The notes beneath the pieces are model-generated. The model ran no database searches. It saw only the letters and a list, made by a program, of their open reading frames with translations, and was not told the origin of the DNA. A stretch of 60,145 bases of DNA from Burkholderiales bacterium (lineage in GTDB: Bacteria; Pseudomonadota; Gammaproteobacteria; Burkholderiales; Usitatibacteraceae): positions 1 to 60,145 of the forward strand of contig JACMOJ010000330.1 of NCBI GenBank assembly GCA_014378085.1, read 5' to 3'. The translations under genes were made by a program, and so were the position numbers. Positions 15,937-26,005 of the stretch are shown piece after piece (position 1 is the first letter of the stretch; each line of letters opens with the position of its first letter).

Positions 15937-16944
15937 CTACGCGGCGTTTGCGCTTGGCGCAGAGTTTTCCTGCGGGATCGTAAGAATAGTGTCGATTTTT
16001 ATTGAGTAGTGGTTGTTGAGCGTGCCGTATTTGCAATCGAATAGCGGAACACCATCAACCTTTGCCTGAATTGTTTCCTTGAGCGGTAGTTCAATGAAGT
16101 CACCACGCGTCATTTGCAACAAATCCCCAACGGTAATATTTGTTGAGCCCAGTTCGGCCACAAGATCAATTTCCGCCATCTGGACCTGTTTGGTCAGCAA
16201 AGCGAGCCAACGCTTGTCAGTAGAAGTTGCATCCCCTTGGAGGGACGAGTAAAGAAGGTCGCGAATCGGCTCGAGCGTTGAGTACGGGATACAAATGAAC
16301 ACGTCGCCACCCGCATCACCAATCTCCAAACTAAACTTTGTTGTCACCATGATCTCGCTTGGCGTTGCAATGTTCGCAAACTGCGTGTGCATTTCGGAGC
16401 GCTGATGCTCAAGTTGCAGCGGATAGACTCCCTGCCATGCTTTGGCGTATTCGGTTGTGACTACATCAAGTAGCTTCTGAATGATGCGCTGTTCGGTCGC
16501 GGTAAATTCTCGTCCTTCGATACGTGTTTGGAAGCGCCCGGTGCCGCCGAACATGCTGTCGATCACCGTAAATACCAGTTTCGGGTCGAGGATGACCAAT
16601 CCAGATCCGCGCAGCGGTCTCACGCTGACGATGTTGATATTCGTTGGGACAACAACGTCGCGGAGGAAAGCGCTGTACTTCAATACGCGTACTTGGCCTA
16701 CTGCCATTTCCGGGGTGCGCCGCATAAAGTTAAATAAGCCGATGCGAAAGTTCCGCGCAAACCGCTCGTTAATAATTTCGAGCGTTGGCATACGACCACG
16801 AACGATGCGTTCCTGATTTGCAATGTCGTACTCACGGATTCCAGCAGCTGGTGCCTCGACAGCGTCGTTTTTTTCCGCGCCGTTCATCCCGTCGAGAAGA
16901 GCATCAACTTCGTCTTGAGACAGGAATTGTTGTTGTGCAGACAT
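15937..16944 (-). CDS. fliM: Flagellar motor switch protein FliM
   Basis: Receives CheY-P and transmits the switch through the C ring. The N-terminal peptide FLSQDEVDALLDGM (residues 8-21) is the known CheY-P docking motif. The middle domain follows (LEIINERFARNFRIGLFNFM to about residue 240), then the SpoA domain with IELPLKETIQAKVDGVPLF. Length 335 is usual. It lies 40 bases after fliL and 13 before fliN. Confidence 0.97.
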   Translation of the reverse strand: MSAQQQFLSQDEVDALLDGMNGAEKNDAVEAPAAGIREYDIANQERIVRGRMPTLEIINERFARNFRIGLFNFMRRTPEMAVGQVRVLKYSAFLRDVVVPTNINIVSVRPLRGSGLVILDPKLVFTVIDSMFGGTGRFQTRIEGREFTATEQRIIQKLLDVVTTEYAKAWQGVYPLQLEHQRSEMHTQFANIATPSEIMVTTKFSLEIGDAGGDVFICIPYSTLEPIRDLLYSSLQGDATSTDKRWLALLTKQVQMAEIDLVAELGSTNITVGDLLQMTRGDFIELPLKETIQAKVDGVPLFDCKYGTLNNHYSIKIDTILTIPQENSAPSANAA

Positions 16945-16984
16945 GGTTCTTAGTTCACGGTGCGGTTTGGAGTAGGCAGCTTCG

Positions 16985-17521
16985 CTACTGCATTACAAAC
17001 TGCGAGAAATGTACTTCAATCAGGGATTTGTCAGCTTCGCTTAAATCCATAATCTTGCGGGCATCGGCCAGAATGTCCTTGGCAAGTTGTTCCTTGCCTT
17101 CACGTCCCAGAAGTTGACCTGCTGTTTTGCTGGAGAGCGTCATCAAAACACGTCCGCGAATTGCTGGCATTTGCGCTTTGACCACGTCGCCCGTCGCAGA
17201 ATCAAGCGTTTCGATTGAAAATACAATCTGCGCGTAACGTTCATTTTCTTTGTCGTTTAAGTTCACGGTGAATGATTCAAAAGGTACGAATGTGGGTTTT
17301 GCTTTAGGATCTCGCTTCGCTTCGCGTGCGCCTTCGCTCTTCGCCCCGTCCTTCGCCCCGTCCTTGCCACTATCTTTGGTGCTATCAGCAGGTTTTGGCT
17401 TCGTCATGAAGAATGCGGCGGCGCCACCGCCCAAGGCTAAAATCGCGACGATGGCACCGATCAGTAGAAGTTTTTTTTTGCCTGATGGGTTTACGGGTGC
17501 GGCTTCGGCAGCGGCTGACAT
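16985..17521 (-). CDS. fliL: Flagellar basal-body protein FliL
   Basis: A single-pass inner-membrane protein that surrounds and supports the stators. A short cytoplasmic start is followed by a membrane helix (about 17-38), a charged Lys/Asp/Gly/Ala linker rich in KDG and KSEG units, and the periplasmic FliL domain (FVPFESFTVNLNDK, YAQIVFSIETLD, VRGRVLMTLSSKT). AGAGGAATC precedes the ATG. The linker is longer and more charged than in E. coli. It follows fliK after a 158-base gap. Confidence 0.94.
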   Translation of the reverse strand: MSAAAEAAPVNPSGKKKLLLIGAIVAILALGGGAAAFFMTKPKPADSTKDSGKDGAKDGAKSEGAREAKRDPKAKPTFVPFESFTVNLNDKENERYAQIVFSIETLDSATGDVVKAQMPAIRGRVLMTLSSKTAGQLLGREGKEQLAKDILADARKIMDLSEADKSLIEVHFSQFVMQ

Positions 17522-17679
17522 AAGATTCCTCTAGCGACGGGCCCAATAGGGCGGTTAATGTGCATGCAGTATGCTCGGCAGAAACCGGAGTCATTGGCTA
17601 AAAAAGCTGGGTAAATCCCGCCTATTTAGGCGCTGAGTCGGGAACTAGCCGCAGTCGTAGTGTCCGTAATTCAAGGGAA
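17522..17679. other. Gap between fliK and fliL with small palindrome
   Basis: Holds the perfect palindrome CGCCTATTTAGGCG at 17619-17632. Read on the minus strand, a short T run (TTTTTT) follows some 16 bases later. It could be a weak terminator or operator dividing the fliF-K and fliL-R parts of the series. Confidence 0.3.
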
Positions 17680-19329
17680 TTAGGCGAAGAAGTCGACTCT
17701 ACCGGCGCCCAATCGTGGTCCTTGCGGCCGACGCGCTATCAATGGGGTCAATGGGATGACCGGCGCGGCATCGGACTCCTTTAGCGGATTGTTTGACTGC
17801 CTGAAACGGTTTGGGGTGGGGGATGCGTCACGTTGCGCTTCATGGCCGACGCTGGACTGACCAAGTGATAATCCGGATTTTTCGAGCATGTCATTAAGCA
17901 TTGGCAAAGACGCATTTACCGCCTGGCGGACCTCGCCATCGGCGGCTGTGAAGCCTAAGGACACCCGATTTCCCTCCAAAGCAATGCTGATATTGATGGT
18001 TCCGAGGTGCTCTGGTGTGACGGTCAAGTTGGCCTCGGAGATTTGCTCGGAAACAAGTCTGACGATCGCGGTGCTGAATACACTTGGCCACTGCGGCGCG
18101 CTTAAAGGCGTCGAAATCATTTGCGGTGGAGGTAGCCTCAGCTCTTGGTGTAGCGGGAGCTGGAGCAGTGTCCCTTGCGCCGTCATTGGCTGCCCATTGC
18201 TGGCAACTGCTGACTTTGCCAAGAGGCCTTCGTCGTTGAACTTTAGCCTTCCCGCAACGCCCAGGAGCTCCCCTACACTTGAGGTAGCAGCTGGCTCGTG
18301 CGATGCCGTTGTTCGCGAGGTTTCAACATCAACGCTGAATCGGGCGTCGGCCTTGATCGATAGCCGACCCCGCGCTGACGCTGGTGATTGGCCTGTGGAG
18401 GAAACCAAGGGGGTTGCCACATTGCGTAGCGTGCTGGATGGCCCGGCACTCTTCACAAGTTCCGCTAGTGTTTCGCTGGCACCAGGCTTGGTGGCAATGT
18501 CGGCGAGCGGGTAGGGAATACTGTTGCACGCATCACGGGCGTGCACCATAGTCGACTGGGCAAGATGTGGCGGATACTGTTCAACGATGCTTGGGTCGGT
18601 CTGTGTTTCCCTCAGATTAGCAGGGGCGGATGCGGCAGCTGGGATGAGACTATCCGCTGAAGCGGTCGATTCCTGAACAGGGATGCTGGTTGTGGTGACA
18701 CCGCGCAGGCCCGAAGTGCCGCCTAAGTCGCGTTCGCGACCCTCGATGGCTTGGTTGTGAGGCAACTCGGATGGAGTGTCGGCTGCGGTTTGGCGTCTAG
18801 TGTTGATTGGCAAGGCTTGATCGGATTCAATCAAAATTGCTGCGCTGGCCGACTGGTCGACAATATGTAGGCTTGTGAGTTGTTGTTCAGCCAGCAACAG
18901 GCTGCTGGTGGCTGGGTTGCGGATTAAGCTGCCTTGTGAGGTGCCTACTGAGAAGGCGCCTGCTGAGAAGGTGCCTACCGAGGCCAAGAACTGCGTATTT
19001 TTCATCTGCGCCGCGAGGGGCCTCTGAGCATCGGCACCAGTGGGCTGGATGACGAATCCTTCAGCTGCGCCACCGACACTCGCGCCTGTCAAAGTTTCGC
19101 TGCCAATAGTTGACGTGCCGAACGCGGTCTTTTCGTCCGCTACAAAGCCATCGCCTGCAGCATCAGAAATAGCCGCCGCTGCATGGGGGAGAGGGGAAAC
19201 CAAACCACCTAGAATGCTCGCAAAATCAGCCAAGGCAGGGTTGTGGTCGTCTGCGCTGGGGTTGATTGACTTTGGCTGCCGCAGAGCTGGTAGCGCCTCG
19301 TGTCCTAGTGCCGACAAATTTAGATCCAT
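17680..19329 (-). CDS. fliK: Flagellar hook-length control protein FliK
   Basis: The secreted ruler that sets hook length and switches export specificity. The N-terminal 390 residues are Ala/Ser/Thr-rich and poorly conserved, as expected. The C-terminal Flg_hook domain is clear from about residue 410: ANLTVTPEHLGTINISIALEG, seen in part as LTVTPEHLGTINISI, then VSLGFTAADGEVRQAVNASL and LPMLNDMLEKSGLSLG. A 15-base tandem repeat lies in the linker near 18938-18980. Position between fliJ and fliL supports the call. Confidence 0.9.
   Translation of the reverse strand: MDLNLSALGHEALPALRQPKSINPSADDHNPALADFASILGGLVSPLPHAAAAISDAAGDGFVADEKTAFGTSTIGSETLTGASVGGAAEGFVIQPTGADAQRPLAAQMKNTQFLASVGTFSAGAFSVGTSQGSLIRNPATSSLLLAEQQLTSLHIVDQSASAAILIESDQALPINTRRQTAADTPSELPHNQAIEGRERDLGGTSGLRGVTTTSIPVQESTASADSLIPAAASAPANLRETQTDPSIVEQYPPHLAQSTMVHARDACNSIPYPLADIATKPGASETLAELVKSAGPSSTLRNVATPLVSSTGQSPASARGRLSIKADARFSVDVETSRTTASHEPAATSSVGELLGVAGRLKFNDEGLLAKSAVASNGQPMTAQGTLLQLPLHQELRLPPPQMISTPLSAPQWPSVFSTAIVRLVSEQISEANLTVTPEHLGTINISIALEGNRVSLGFTAADGEVRQAVNASLPMLNDMLEKSGLSLGQSSVGHEAQRDASPTPNRFRQSNNPLKESDAAPVIPLTPLIARRPQGPRLGAGRVDFFA
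18938..18980. repeat. 15-bp in-frame tandem repeat in fliK
   Basis: Three near-copies of GTGCCTACTGAGAAG-type units on the plus strand, kept in frame and coding for Ser-Val-Gly-Thr/Ala-Phe-type pentapeptides in the flexible part of FliK. Confidence 0.7.
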
Positions 19330-19359
19330 GATGTTCTTTAGTGGCCCGTGTCAAGCGGG

Positions 19360-19806
19360 TTAGCGACGAAGTTGGTTCGAAAATACACTGTTCGCAGCGG
19401 CTTGATCTTCTAGCCTTCTGCTGCTTAGGTGTTGAAATTGGCGCGCTTCTTCTGACTTTCGATCGCGCAAAGTTTCAAACGACAATAGCTTGCGCTGCGC
19501 GACACGCTCTGCGTGGACAACCTCACGACAGCGCTGCTCGCAAGTCGCCAGTTCACGCTGTTGTTGAGATATCGCTGCGTCTAGTTTCAAGATAAATGCG
19601 TTGAAGTTTCTCAACGTTTCAGCGCCAGAGGAAACGGATTTGCGGTTACCAAGGCGCTGCAGATAGTCGGCCCGGTATCGATCAAGCATATCAAGCTGTG
19701 CACGTGCCGCGGTGACGCCAGCGTTGGCATCCGCTAAGCGCTTGCTTGTAGTGTTGCGCTCGCGTTCAGCGAGGTCAACTAGTAAGGAAAAAATGGTGTC
19801 GGACAT
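19360..19806 (-). CDS. fliJ: Flagellar export chaperone FliJ
   Basis: A coiled-coil stalk protein that links the FliI ATPase ring to FlhA. The 148 residues are almost wholly alpha-helical with heptad-like spacing and many Arg, Glu and Gln residues. Typical stretches are FSLLVDLAERERNTTSKRLADA and VAQRKLLSFETLRDRK, given here in part. I chose the ATG at 19806; one at 19824 adds six residues. Weak sequence conservation is normal for FliJ, and the call rests on fold type and on its place between fliI and fliK. Confidence 0.88.
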   Translation of the reverse strand: MSDTIFSLLVDLAERERNTTSKRLADANAGVTAARAQLDMLDRYRADYLQRLGNRKSVSSGAETLRNFNAFILKLDAAISQQQRELATCEQRCREVVHAERVAQRKLLSFETLRDRKSEEARQFQHLSSRRLEDQAAANSVFSNQLRR

Positions 19807-19860
19807 TTCTATCTCAGCATTCACAAGTTAGGTTGATGAGTCTGTTGCGCTTATAGGCTG

Positions 19861-21291
19861 TCAATGCAAATTGGAGGCGATCAGCATTAGTTGACTTGTG
19901 GAGTCAACCAAGGAGATTTTTTGTGTCATCGTTTGCTGCAGGTATTCATCTATCGATTCGCGAAGGCGGATTGCCTCGTCGAGTATTGGGTCAGTGCCAG
20001 CGACATATGCGCCAACAGAAATCAAGTCATGGTTGCGCTGCAACTTACTAATCAGAGCCTTCATGTGTCGTGCTGCTACTTGGTGCCGCTCAGAAACAAC
20101 ACTGCTCATGACCCGTGAGATCGACTGCTCAACGTCAATGGCGGGGTAGCGTCCGGCTTCTGCGATTTTCCGAGATAAAACGATGTGTCCATCCAAGATG
20201 GCCCTGGCGCTATCAGCCACAGGGTCCTGCTGATCATCTCCCTCAGCGAGGACGGTATAAAACGCGGTGATTGAGCCTTTGCCATCTGCGCCCATTCCGG
20301 CGCGCTCAACCAGCACCGGCAGCTTTGCAAAAACAGACGGGGGGTAGCCCTTGGTGGCGGGCGGCTCGCCAATTGCTAACGCGATTTCTCGCTGCGCCAT
20401 TGCGTACCGAGTAAGCGAATCCATAATTAGCAGAACGCTTTTGCCCTGATCGCGAAAGTATTCGGCAATGGCTGTTGCATACGACGCGCCCTGCATCCTT
20501 AGCAGCGGCGGAAGGTCGGCAGGCGCTGCGACAACACAAGCGCGCTTCAATCCAGACTGCCCCAGTATCTCCTCGATAAAATCTTTAACTTCACGACCTC
20601 GTTCGCCAATCAATGCGACTACGATGACATCAGCCTCGGTGTACTTTGCCATCATGCCCAACAAGACACTCTTGCCCACACCTGAGCCGGCAAATAGTCC
20701 AACCCGCTGACCTTTGCCAACGGTGAGGAGCCCGTTGATGGCGCGGACCCCGACATCTAATGAGGCCGCTATTGGCTCTCGCTCGATTGGATTCATCGGG
20801 CGACTTCTAATCGGGCGCTGTTCGACGCGCACCAATGCGCCACGTCGATCAAGCGGAACGCCGTCGGCACCCACCACACGGCCCAATAGACCATCGCCGA
20901 TAGGGAGCTGGCGTGAGCGATCTTCCGGCCGCCGCCAGGGATGATGATATTTTCCCGGTTGTAAGCGATGTGTTGGTGGATCGGTGGCAAACACGGACGC
21001 ACCAGGGCTTAGCCCGTTTACATCGCTCACCGCCATAAGGAACAAGCGTTCTTCGGCAAATCCCACTACCTCTGCATCTACCGGCGCAGAATTACCGCTA
21101 ATGATTTTGCAAGTCGAGCCGAGTGGCAGACTTAACCCGACACATTCCAGAACAATGCCAGAAACTTTTACTAATTTTCCGCTGCGTTGAAACGGCAATG
21201 GCGGCTCAGCAAAGGCCGCGTGGTCGTCAATGAACTGACGCCACTTAGCGGCGATGGGGACATCGGGAGCGTTAGCGAGCTGGGGTGACAT
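19861..21291 (-). CDS. fliI: Flagellum-specific ATPase FliI
   Basis: The export ATPase, related to the F1 beta subunit. The Walker A box [17 protein letters not shown] is near residue 196-212. The Walker B region ([20 protein letters not shown]) and the glutamate of [16 protein letters not shown] follow, then the [18 protein letters not shown] stretch typical of FliI. At 476 residues it is somewhat longer than usual. Its start lies inside the fliH gene by 20 bases. Confidence 0.97.
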   Translation of the reverse strand: MSPQLANAPDVPIAAKWRQFIDDHAAFAEPPLPFQRSGKLVKVSGIVLECVGLSLPLGSTCKIISGNSAPVDAEVVGFAEERLFLMAVSDVNGLSPGASVFATDPPTHRLQPGKYHHPWRRPEDRSRQLPIGDGLLGRVVGADGVPLDRRGALVRVEQRPIRSRPMNPIEREPIAASLDVGVRAINGLLTVGKGQRVGLFAGSGVGKSVLLGMMAKYTEADVIVVALIGERGREVKDFIEEILGQSGLKRACVVAAPADLPPLLRMQGASYATAIAEYFRDQGKSVLLIMDSLTRYAMAQREIALAIGEPPATKGYPPSVFAKLPVLVERAGMGADGKGSITAFYTVLAEGDDQQDPVADSARAILDGHIVLSRKIAEAGRYPAIDVEQSISRVMSSVVSERHQVAARHMKALISKLQRNHDLISVGAYVAGTDPILDEAIRLRESIDEYLQQTMTQKISLVDSTSQLMLIASNLH

Positions 21292-21946
21292 TGTCGTACT
21301 CGCTGCCGTTGTAACCCATATTGCTGAGCGCGCGTTCCCATCTTGATTCGATAGTGGCGTCTACGGTTGATGTATCACTTTCTAGTCGACAGCCACCTCG
21401 GGAAATGCTGGCGTCGGCGATGAGTCGGCAGCCACGTACGGCTAAATCTTCGCCCAATGCAGGCTTGATCAAATTCAAGTCGTCGGGATGTACGTAAATG
21501 CCGGGAAATGTCGCTTTCAATGCAAGACTATGTAGCGCATCTTTCACAGACGTTGTGACGAGTTCTGGGCGCAGCTCAAGTTCAGTCCGAATGACTTGCC
21601 TTGCAAGCGAGAAAGCGAGCCCAAGTACGGCGTCAGCGACATCCTTATCAAACGCCGCAAACTGTGACTGCAATGACGCCACGAGTGAATCTACTCGGTG
21701 AGCCATGCTGCCGGACTCTTTTGTAATGTGCTCGGTGCCAGCATGGAAGCCCTCCGCGAGGCCACGTTGATAGGCCGATTCGAGGGCTCGCCGGGCCAGT
21801 TGTTTGCCGCTGAGTAGATCTTCGCGCGTTGCGCCATGCAGACTTGAATCACCAGCGCAGTCAGCACCATCGCCAAATGATGCAAACTTCCAGCGCGTTG
21901 CAGCTTCATGTTGGCCGTCGAACTTTGCTTTAGACATAAGCGTCAT
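21272..21946 (-). CDS. fliH: Flagellar export regulator FliH
   Basis: Binds and restrains FliI and tethers it to FliN in the C ring. The 224-residue protein has a variable N-terminus, a central helix with a small GxxxG-like run ([16 protein letters not shown]) and the conserved C-terminal part ([22 protein letters not shown], shown in part as [17 protein letters not shown]; then [13 protein letters not shown]). It overlaps fliG by 17 bases and fliI by 20. An ATG at 21937 is a possible alternative start. Confidence 0.92.
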   Translation of the reverse strand: MTLMSKAKFDGQHEAATRWKFASFGDGADCAGDSSLHGATREDLLSGKQLARRALESAYQRGLAEGFHAGTEHITKESGSMAHRVDSLVASLQSQFAAFDKDVADAVLGLAFSLARQVIRTELELRPELVTTSVKDALHSLALKATFPGIYVHPDDLNLIKPALGEDLAVRGCRLIADASISRGGCRLESDTSTVDATIESRWERALSNMGYNGSEYDNVTPAR

Positions 21947-22925
21947 CGCTCTTGCCCCCTAATGAAATCTGACCATCCTCAGCCAATCGCCGAACCGCTT
22001 TCAGAATTTCTTTTTGCTCAGCTTCAACTTCAGAGACTTTGACGGGCCCGCGGGACTCGAGGTCTTCTCTGAGCATTTCTGCAGCGCGCGTCGACATATT
22101 CTTAAAGATTTTCTCTGCGAGTTCAGGTTTTGCGCCCTTTAGTGCGATGGTGAGAGAGTCCGTTTGAATCTCGCGCAACACGAGCTGAATGGCTTTGTCG
22201 TCCAAGTCGAGCACATTGTCAAAGGTAAACATTTGATCTTCGATTTTTGTGGCGAGTTCAGCGTCATATTCACGAATAGCATCAAGTGTTGATTGTTCGA
22301 CGGAGGCACCCATAAAGTTAAGAATGCCGGCCGCGCTCTTGACACCGCCTAATGCCGCTTTCTTGAGCTTGTCGCTACCAGCCATGACTTTTGAAAGGAC
22401 GTCGTTCAGTTCCGCTAGGGCGTTTGGCTGAATTCCGTCGATCGTGGCAATTCTTAACAACACGTCATTGCGTAGTCTCTCGCCAAGTTTGGAGAGAATG
22501 TCACCTGCTTGGTCTTGTTCGAGATGAACAAGTATTGACGCGATAATTTGTGGATGTTCATTGCGAACTAATTCGGCGATAGTGTCGGCGTCCATCCATT
22601 TCAGACCTTCAATCCCCGAAACGTCGCGTCCAGCGAGAATTCGATCAATCAAGAAACCGGCTTTTTCTTCGCCTAGCGCTTTAGTAAGAACGCCGCGAAC
22701 AAATGCATCCGAGTCGCTGACAAGCGATGAGGAGCTGCTTGCGTGTTCGGCGAACGTTGCCAGCACGGTTTCGACCTTTTGTTTATCGACAGTTCGTAGC
22801 CGCGCCATCGTTTCCCCAAGCTTTTGCACCTCCTTCGGGGCAAGAAATTTAAAGACTTCTGCGGCCTGCTCCTCTCCGATAGACATCAGCAAAATGGCGC
22901 TGTCTACTAGACCTTGATCATCCAT
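21930..22925 (-). CDS. fliG: Flagellar motor switch protein FliG
   Basis: The rotor protein that touches the stators. The N-terminal domain (AILLMSIGEEQAAEVFKFL), the EHPQ motif of the middle domain (VRNEHPQIIASILVHLE near 120) and the C-terminal torque helix with alternating charges (DDKAIQLVLREIQTDSLTIALKGA, shown only in outline) are all present. Length 331 is standard. It overlaps the fliF end by eight bases. Confidence 0.97.
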   Translation of the reverse strand: MDDQGLVDSAILLMSIGEEQAAEVFKFLAPKEVQKLGETMARLRTVDKQKVETVLATFAEHASSSSSLVSDSDAFVRGVLTKALGEEKAGFLIDRILAGRDVSGIEGLKWMDADTIAELVRNEHPQIIASILVHLEQDQAGDILSKLGERLRNDVLLRIATIDGIQPNALAELNDVLSKVMAGSDKLKKAALGGVKSAAGILNFMGASVEQSTLDAIREYDAELATKIEDQMFTFDNVLDLDDKAIQLVLREIQTDSLTIALKGAKPELAEKIFKNMSTRAAEMLREDLESRGPVKVSEVEAEQKEILKAVRRLAEDGQISLGGKSDDAYV

Positions 22926-24663
22926 TACTTCCTACCCATTGGCGGACTACGTTCGCAACGATGGCGGGATCATTTTTTGCAATTTCCCTTACCTTCTCGA
23001 GCTGGAGCGCCGCAGCGCTGGCGGGGGCTGGCAGGGCCGGTGTGTCATGTGTTCGCTCCTCCAATCGCTTTTGGCCGTCCTGCGATGCGGTGATTGCTAA
23101 TGCGACACTTTTTATGGCAGGCCGTATGACGCCGAACACGATGATGAGTAGCGCGAGCATTAATCCGAATCCTTTACCGATTTCTTTCGCGAGCGAGATA
23201 TTTGATAAATCCCTCCACCAAACTATTTCTGTAGCGGCCGTCACTGGATCTTGGGAGAACGGTGCGTTGGCAATGTTGAGTGAGTCGCCGCGTTCTTTGT
23301 TGAAGCCAAGTGCCTCGCGAACCAGCGCTTGAATCTGCGCCATTTCCGCTTCATTGATCGCGGTGTATGTCACTTTCCCGTCGGCGTCGACGGCTTTCCG
23401 GTGGTTTATTAGCACTGCAGCGGTGACCCGTTTGATGGCGCCAGTCTGATTGCGCACACGACGGACAGTCTTGTCGACCTCATAGTTAGTAACCGCCTCG
23501 CGACGACCGTTGTTGTTTGTGCCAGCGGCTGCTGGGGCAGTGGCAGTAGGCCCACTAGAAATTGGGGCGGTGGTGGGGGCGGCGGGTAGGTTGCTTAATG
23601 CGCCTGGCACACCACTTGCGCCTCCGCTTGCTGGCGTCGTTGCTTCTAACATTGTCTGGCTACGGATGGATGCTTTTGCATCCGCCCCTTGATTGGGTGC
23701 AAATGTTTCGGCGGTTGACTCGATCTGCGTGAAGTCAAGATCGGCAGAAACCTGTGCGCGTACGCTTTCACGACCTACCAATGGCTCCAGCAGCGCGATT
23801 ACCCGGCGTGAAAGTCCATCTTCCACCTCTCGCACATAGTTAAGCTGCGCGGAGTCGTAGTTTTGTGACCCGGCACTGTCGACCTGCGCTGAGAGTAGCT
23901 TTCCATTTTGGTCGAGTATCGAAACTTGTTTTGGTGAAAGATCAGACACGGACGAGGAAACAAGATGCGTGATACCCGCGACCTGATGCTGGTCGATAAT
24001 GCGTCCGGCATGCAAGGTTAGTATTACTGACGCGGACGGTTTTTGTTGTTCACGCAGAAACACCGACTGCTTGGGTAGTGCTAAATGTACCCGCGCAGCT
24101 TGAACTGAGGCCAGGGATTGAATCGATCTTGCCAGCTCGCCCTCAAGGGCACGTTGGTAATTGATATGTTCTTGGAACTGGGTGACGCCAAACTTTTGGC
24201 CATCCATGACCTCAAAGCCGACGTTGCCACCGCGTGGAAGGCCCTGTGAGGCCAATTTCAAACGCGCTTCATGCACCTTATCGGCAGGCACCATGAGTGC
24301 GCCACCACCTTCACTGTATTTGTATGGCACGTTCATCTGTGAGAGCTGGGCCACAATCGCGCCACCATCTTTATCCGATATGTTGGAGAACAAAACGCGA
24401 TAGTCTGGTTGTGAACCCCAAAGAACTGCGGTCACAAGGACGGCAATTAGCGCCGCCGCACTGATCGCTAGCGTAAGTTTTGCCTTCATTGCCGGTTTCC
24501 CTCTGTTGTTTGCGTTTTTTCTGCGGACGGGTGCATTTGAAGGATGTCTTCGGACTGTGCTTTGCTCAGGTTGCGCATAGGATTGGAAGTCGGCAGGTAG
24601 TTTGTTGTTAAGATTTGAAACAACTGATTGCAGCCAGTGCAAACCGATAAAGTACCGACGCAT
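22918..24663 (-). CDS. fliF: Flagellar MS-ring protein FliF
   Basis: Forms the membrane ring on which the basal body is built. It has a first membrane helix at about residues 60-83, then the ring-building domains (YRVLFSNISDKDGGAIVAQL, VPADKVHEARLKLASQGLP, FGVTQFQEHINYQRALEGEL) and a second membrane helix near 500-520. The FliG-binding tail ends LEKVREIAKNDPAIVANVVRQW in outline. The N-terminal 58 residues before the first helix are longer than common; an ATG just before the helix (MKAKLTLAIS) with AGAGGG upstream could be the true start, but a cytoplasmic N-terminus is normal for FliF. Confidence 0.95.
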   Translation of the reverse strand: MRRYFIGLHWLQSVVSNLNNKLPADFQSYAQPEQSTVRRHPSNAPVRRKNANNRGKPAMKAKLTLAISAAALIAVLVTAVLWGSQPDYRVLFSNISDKDGGAIVAQLSQMNVPYKYSEGGGALMVPADKVHEARLKLASQGLPRGGNVGFEVMDGQKFGVTQFQEHINYQRALEGELARSIQSLASVQAARVHLALPKQSVFLREQQKPSASVILTLHAGRIIDQHQVAGITHLVSSSVSDLSPKQVSILDQNGKLLSAQVDSAGSQNYDSAQLNYVREVEDGLSRRVIALLEPLVGRESVRAQVSADLDFTQIESTAETFAPNQGADAKASIRSQTMLEATTPASGGASGVPGALSNLPAAPTTAPISSGPTATAPAAAGTNNNGRREAVTNYEVDKTVRRVRNQTGAIKRVTAAVLINHRKAVDADGKVTYTAINEAEMAQIQALVREALGFNKERGDSLNIANAPFSQDPVTAATEIVWWRDLSNISLAKEIGKGFGLMLALLIIVFGVIRPAIKSVALAITASQDGQKRLEERTHDTPALPAPASAAALQLEKVREIAKNDPAIVANVVRQWVGSNG

Positions 24664-24749
24664 TATGCGAATGCGCGCCTAGTTCGGAAGCGCAGAGAAG
24701 GCGTGGATATGACCGCTACTTTTATCTGCTAGCCTGTGAAACACGCAGG

Positions 24750-24776
24750 TAAAGTGCCGTTACTGAATGCCATCGG
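24750..24776 (+). promoter_or_regulatory. Sigma-28-like promoter before fliE
   Basis: TAAAGTGC, exactly eleven bases, GCCATCGG, 28 bases before the fliE GTG. The -35 half is a 6/8 match; the -10 half keeps GCC but is less good. FliE is a basal-body gene, so an additional class II promoter would be expected too. Confidence 0.45.
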
Positions 24777-24803
24777 GCAGCCAGGTTTGGTATAGGAGCT
24801 ATC

Positions 24804-25142
24804 GTGGATCCACTACAATCAATTGCAGGCGGTGCGTTTGGTGCAGGAAGGTCAAGCCAAATCGGCTATGGCTCAGGTGTCAGAGGGCCGTCGGCTGAGC
24901 AGGTCGCAAATCCCTCTGGCGCGAGTTTTGTCGATGCAATTAGCGGTGCCATCGACAAAGTCAGTGAATTGCAAGGCGACGCGCGCAGTTTCTCTCAGGA
25001 TTTTCAAATGGAGAAGGGCGACGTTGGGCTGGAGGAAACAATGATCGCCATGCAGAAAGCATCGCTCGGGTTCCAAGCTGCGGTACAGGTCAGGAACAAG
25101 GTCGTACAGGCCTACAACGACATCATGAACATGCCGGTTTAA
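24804..25142 (+). CDS. fliE: Flagellar hook-basal body complex protein FliE
   Basis: The MS-ring to rod junction protein, and first rod protein exported. The 112 residues have a flexible Gly/Ser-rich N-terminus and the conserved helical C-terminus: GDVGLEETMIAMQKASLGFQAAV (outline) and VRNKVVQAYNDIMNMPV. It starts with GTG; TAGGAG lies at 24793. It is divergent from the fliF operon, as in many proteobacteria. Confidence 0.96.
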   Translation: MDPLQSIAGGAFGAGRSSQIGYGSGVRGPSAEQVANPSGASFVDAISGAIDKVSELQGDARSFSQDFQMEKGDVGLEETMIAMQKASLGFQAAVQVRNKVVQAYNDIMNMPV

Positions 25143-25176
25143 CGGCGCTGACGCTGTTTTTCAAGCAGTAGTCAAG

Positions 25177-25974
25177 CTACAAATGACCAACCGATTTGCG
25201 GCGGTCAACATCGATTTGATTGATGTAGCGCTGTACTAGCGTCGTACTTGCGCCGGTAATGCGTAAGAACTTGCATCCGTAACGTTGCATCGCTCGGCCT
25301 GCGCCATCCCGGTAACGGGAGACGTGGCGTATTTCAATGGACACCTCGATGGTGCCGATCTGCGGCATTTCGAGTTTGCAGCCAAGAAATACGTCGCCAC
25401 TGGAGAATGCCACTTTTTCTCTAGGGGCTGAGAACGATAGGCCACCACAGGAGATATCGCTCAGGCGTGTCTTTAGCGGCTCGTTGAGGCCTTCCTTACA
25501 CACGCCAATTGTGGCGGCTGTTAAGACTGGTGCCTTTGCTCGGTAGTCGGATCGTCTTTGTAGACGAATTACCGAGCTCGGCAGCCGCATCCTGAATGCG
25601 GGCTGATTCTCAAACAGGGTAGGTTCCACGTCAAGGGAGTCAAACGTAACTTTAATGTGCTTGTGAAATGCATGCACACTCAGGCTGGTCGCATAGCGCA
25701 TCGCATTCTTAGATGCCGCGTTCGACACGCCGTCGAAGATAATTTCTTCGTATTGAGGATTTACCGCGAGCAGGCGGGTGACGGCGAAGTTGTCGGGCCC
25801 ACCAAAAAAGACGGTGACGAGAACATTGTCCGCAGCCAACGCGCGCAGGATTGTTATTACCTCAGCTCGTGACGTGACGCGAAACTGTTCATCTTGGTTC
25901 TCCTCTTCGGGATGTATAGGCTCGACTTTCATTTTGTTGGATTTGCGACTGCGTTCCCGTCTATTCGTGTTCAA
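25177..25974 (-). CDS. ycgR: YcgR-type c-di-GMP-binding flagellar brake
   Basis: Slows the motor when c-di-GMP is bound. The N-terminal YcgR domain (about 30-140) precedes a PilZ domain with both ligand motifs: RSDYR (RxxxR) near residue 142 and DISCGGLS (D/NxSxxG) about 30 residues later. The TTG at 25974 and an ATG at 25932 are both possible starts; neither has a good ribosome site. It ends the flagellin-fliD-fliS-fliT run and faces fliE convergently. Confidence 0.88.
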   Translation of the reverse strand: MNTNRRERSRKSNKMKVEPIHPEEENQDEQFRVTSRAEVITILRALAADNVLVTVFFGGPDNFAVTRLLAVNPQYEEIIFDGVSNAASKNAMRYATSLSVHAFHKHIKVTFDSLDVEPTLFENQPAFRMRLPSSVIRLQRRSDYRAKAPVLTAATIGVCKEGLNEPLKTRLSDISCGGLSFSAPREKVAFSSGDVFLGCKLEMPQIGTIEVSIEIRHVSRYRDGAGRAMQRYGCKFLRITGASTTLVQRYINQIDVDRRKSVGHL

Positions 25975-26005
25975 TCGGTAATTAGGCTGGTTGGCGATTA
26001 GTGTG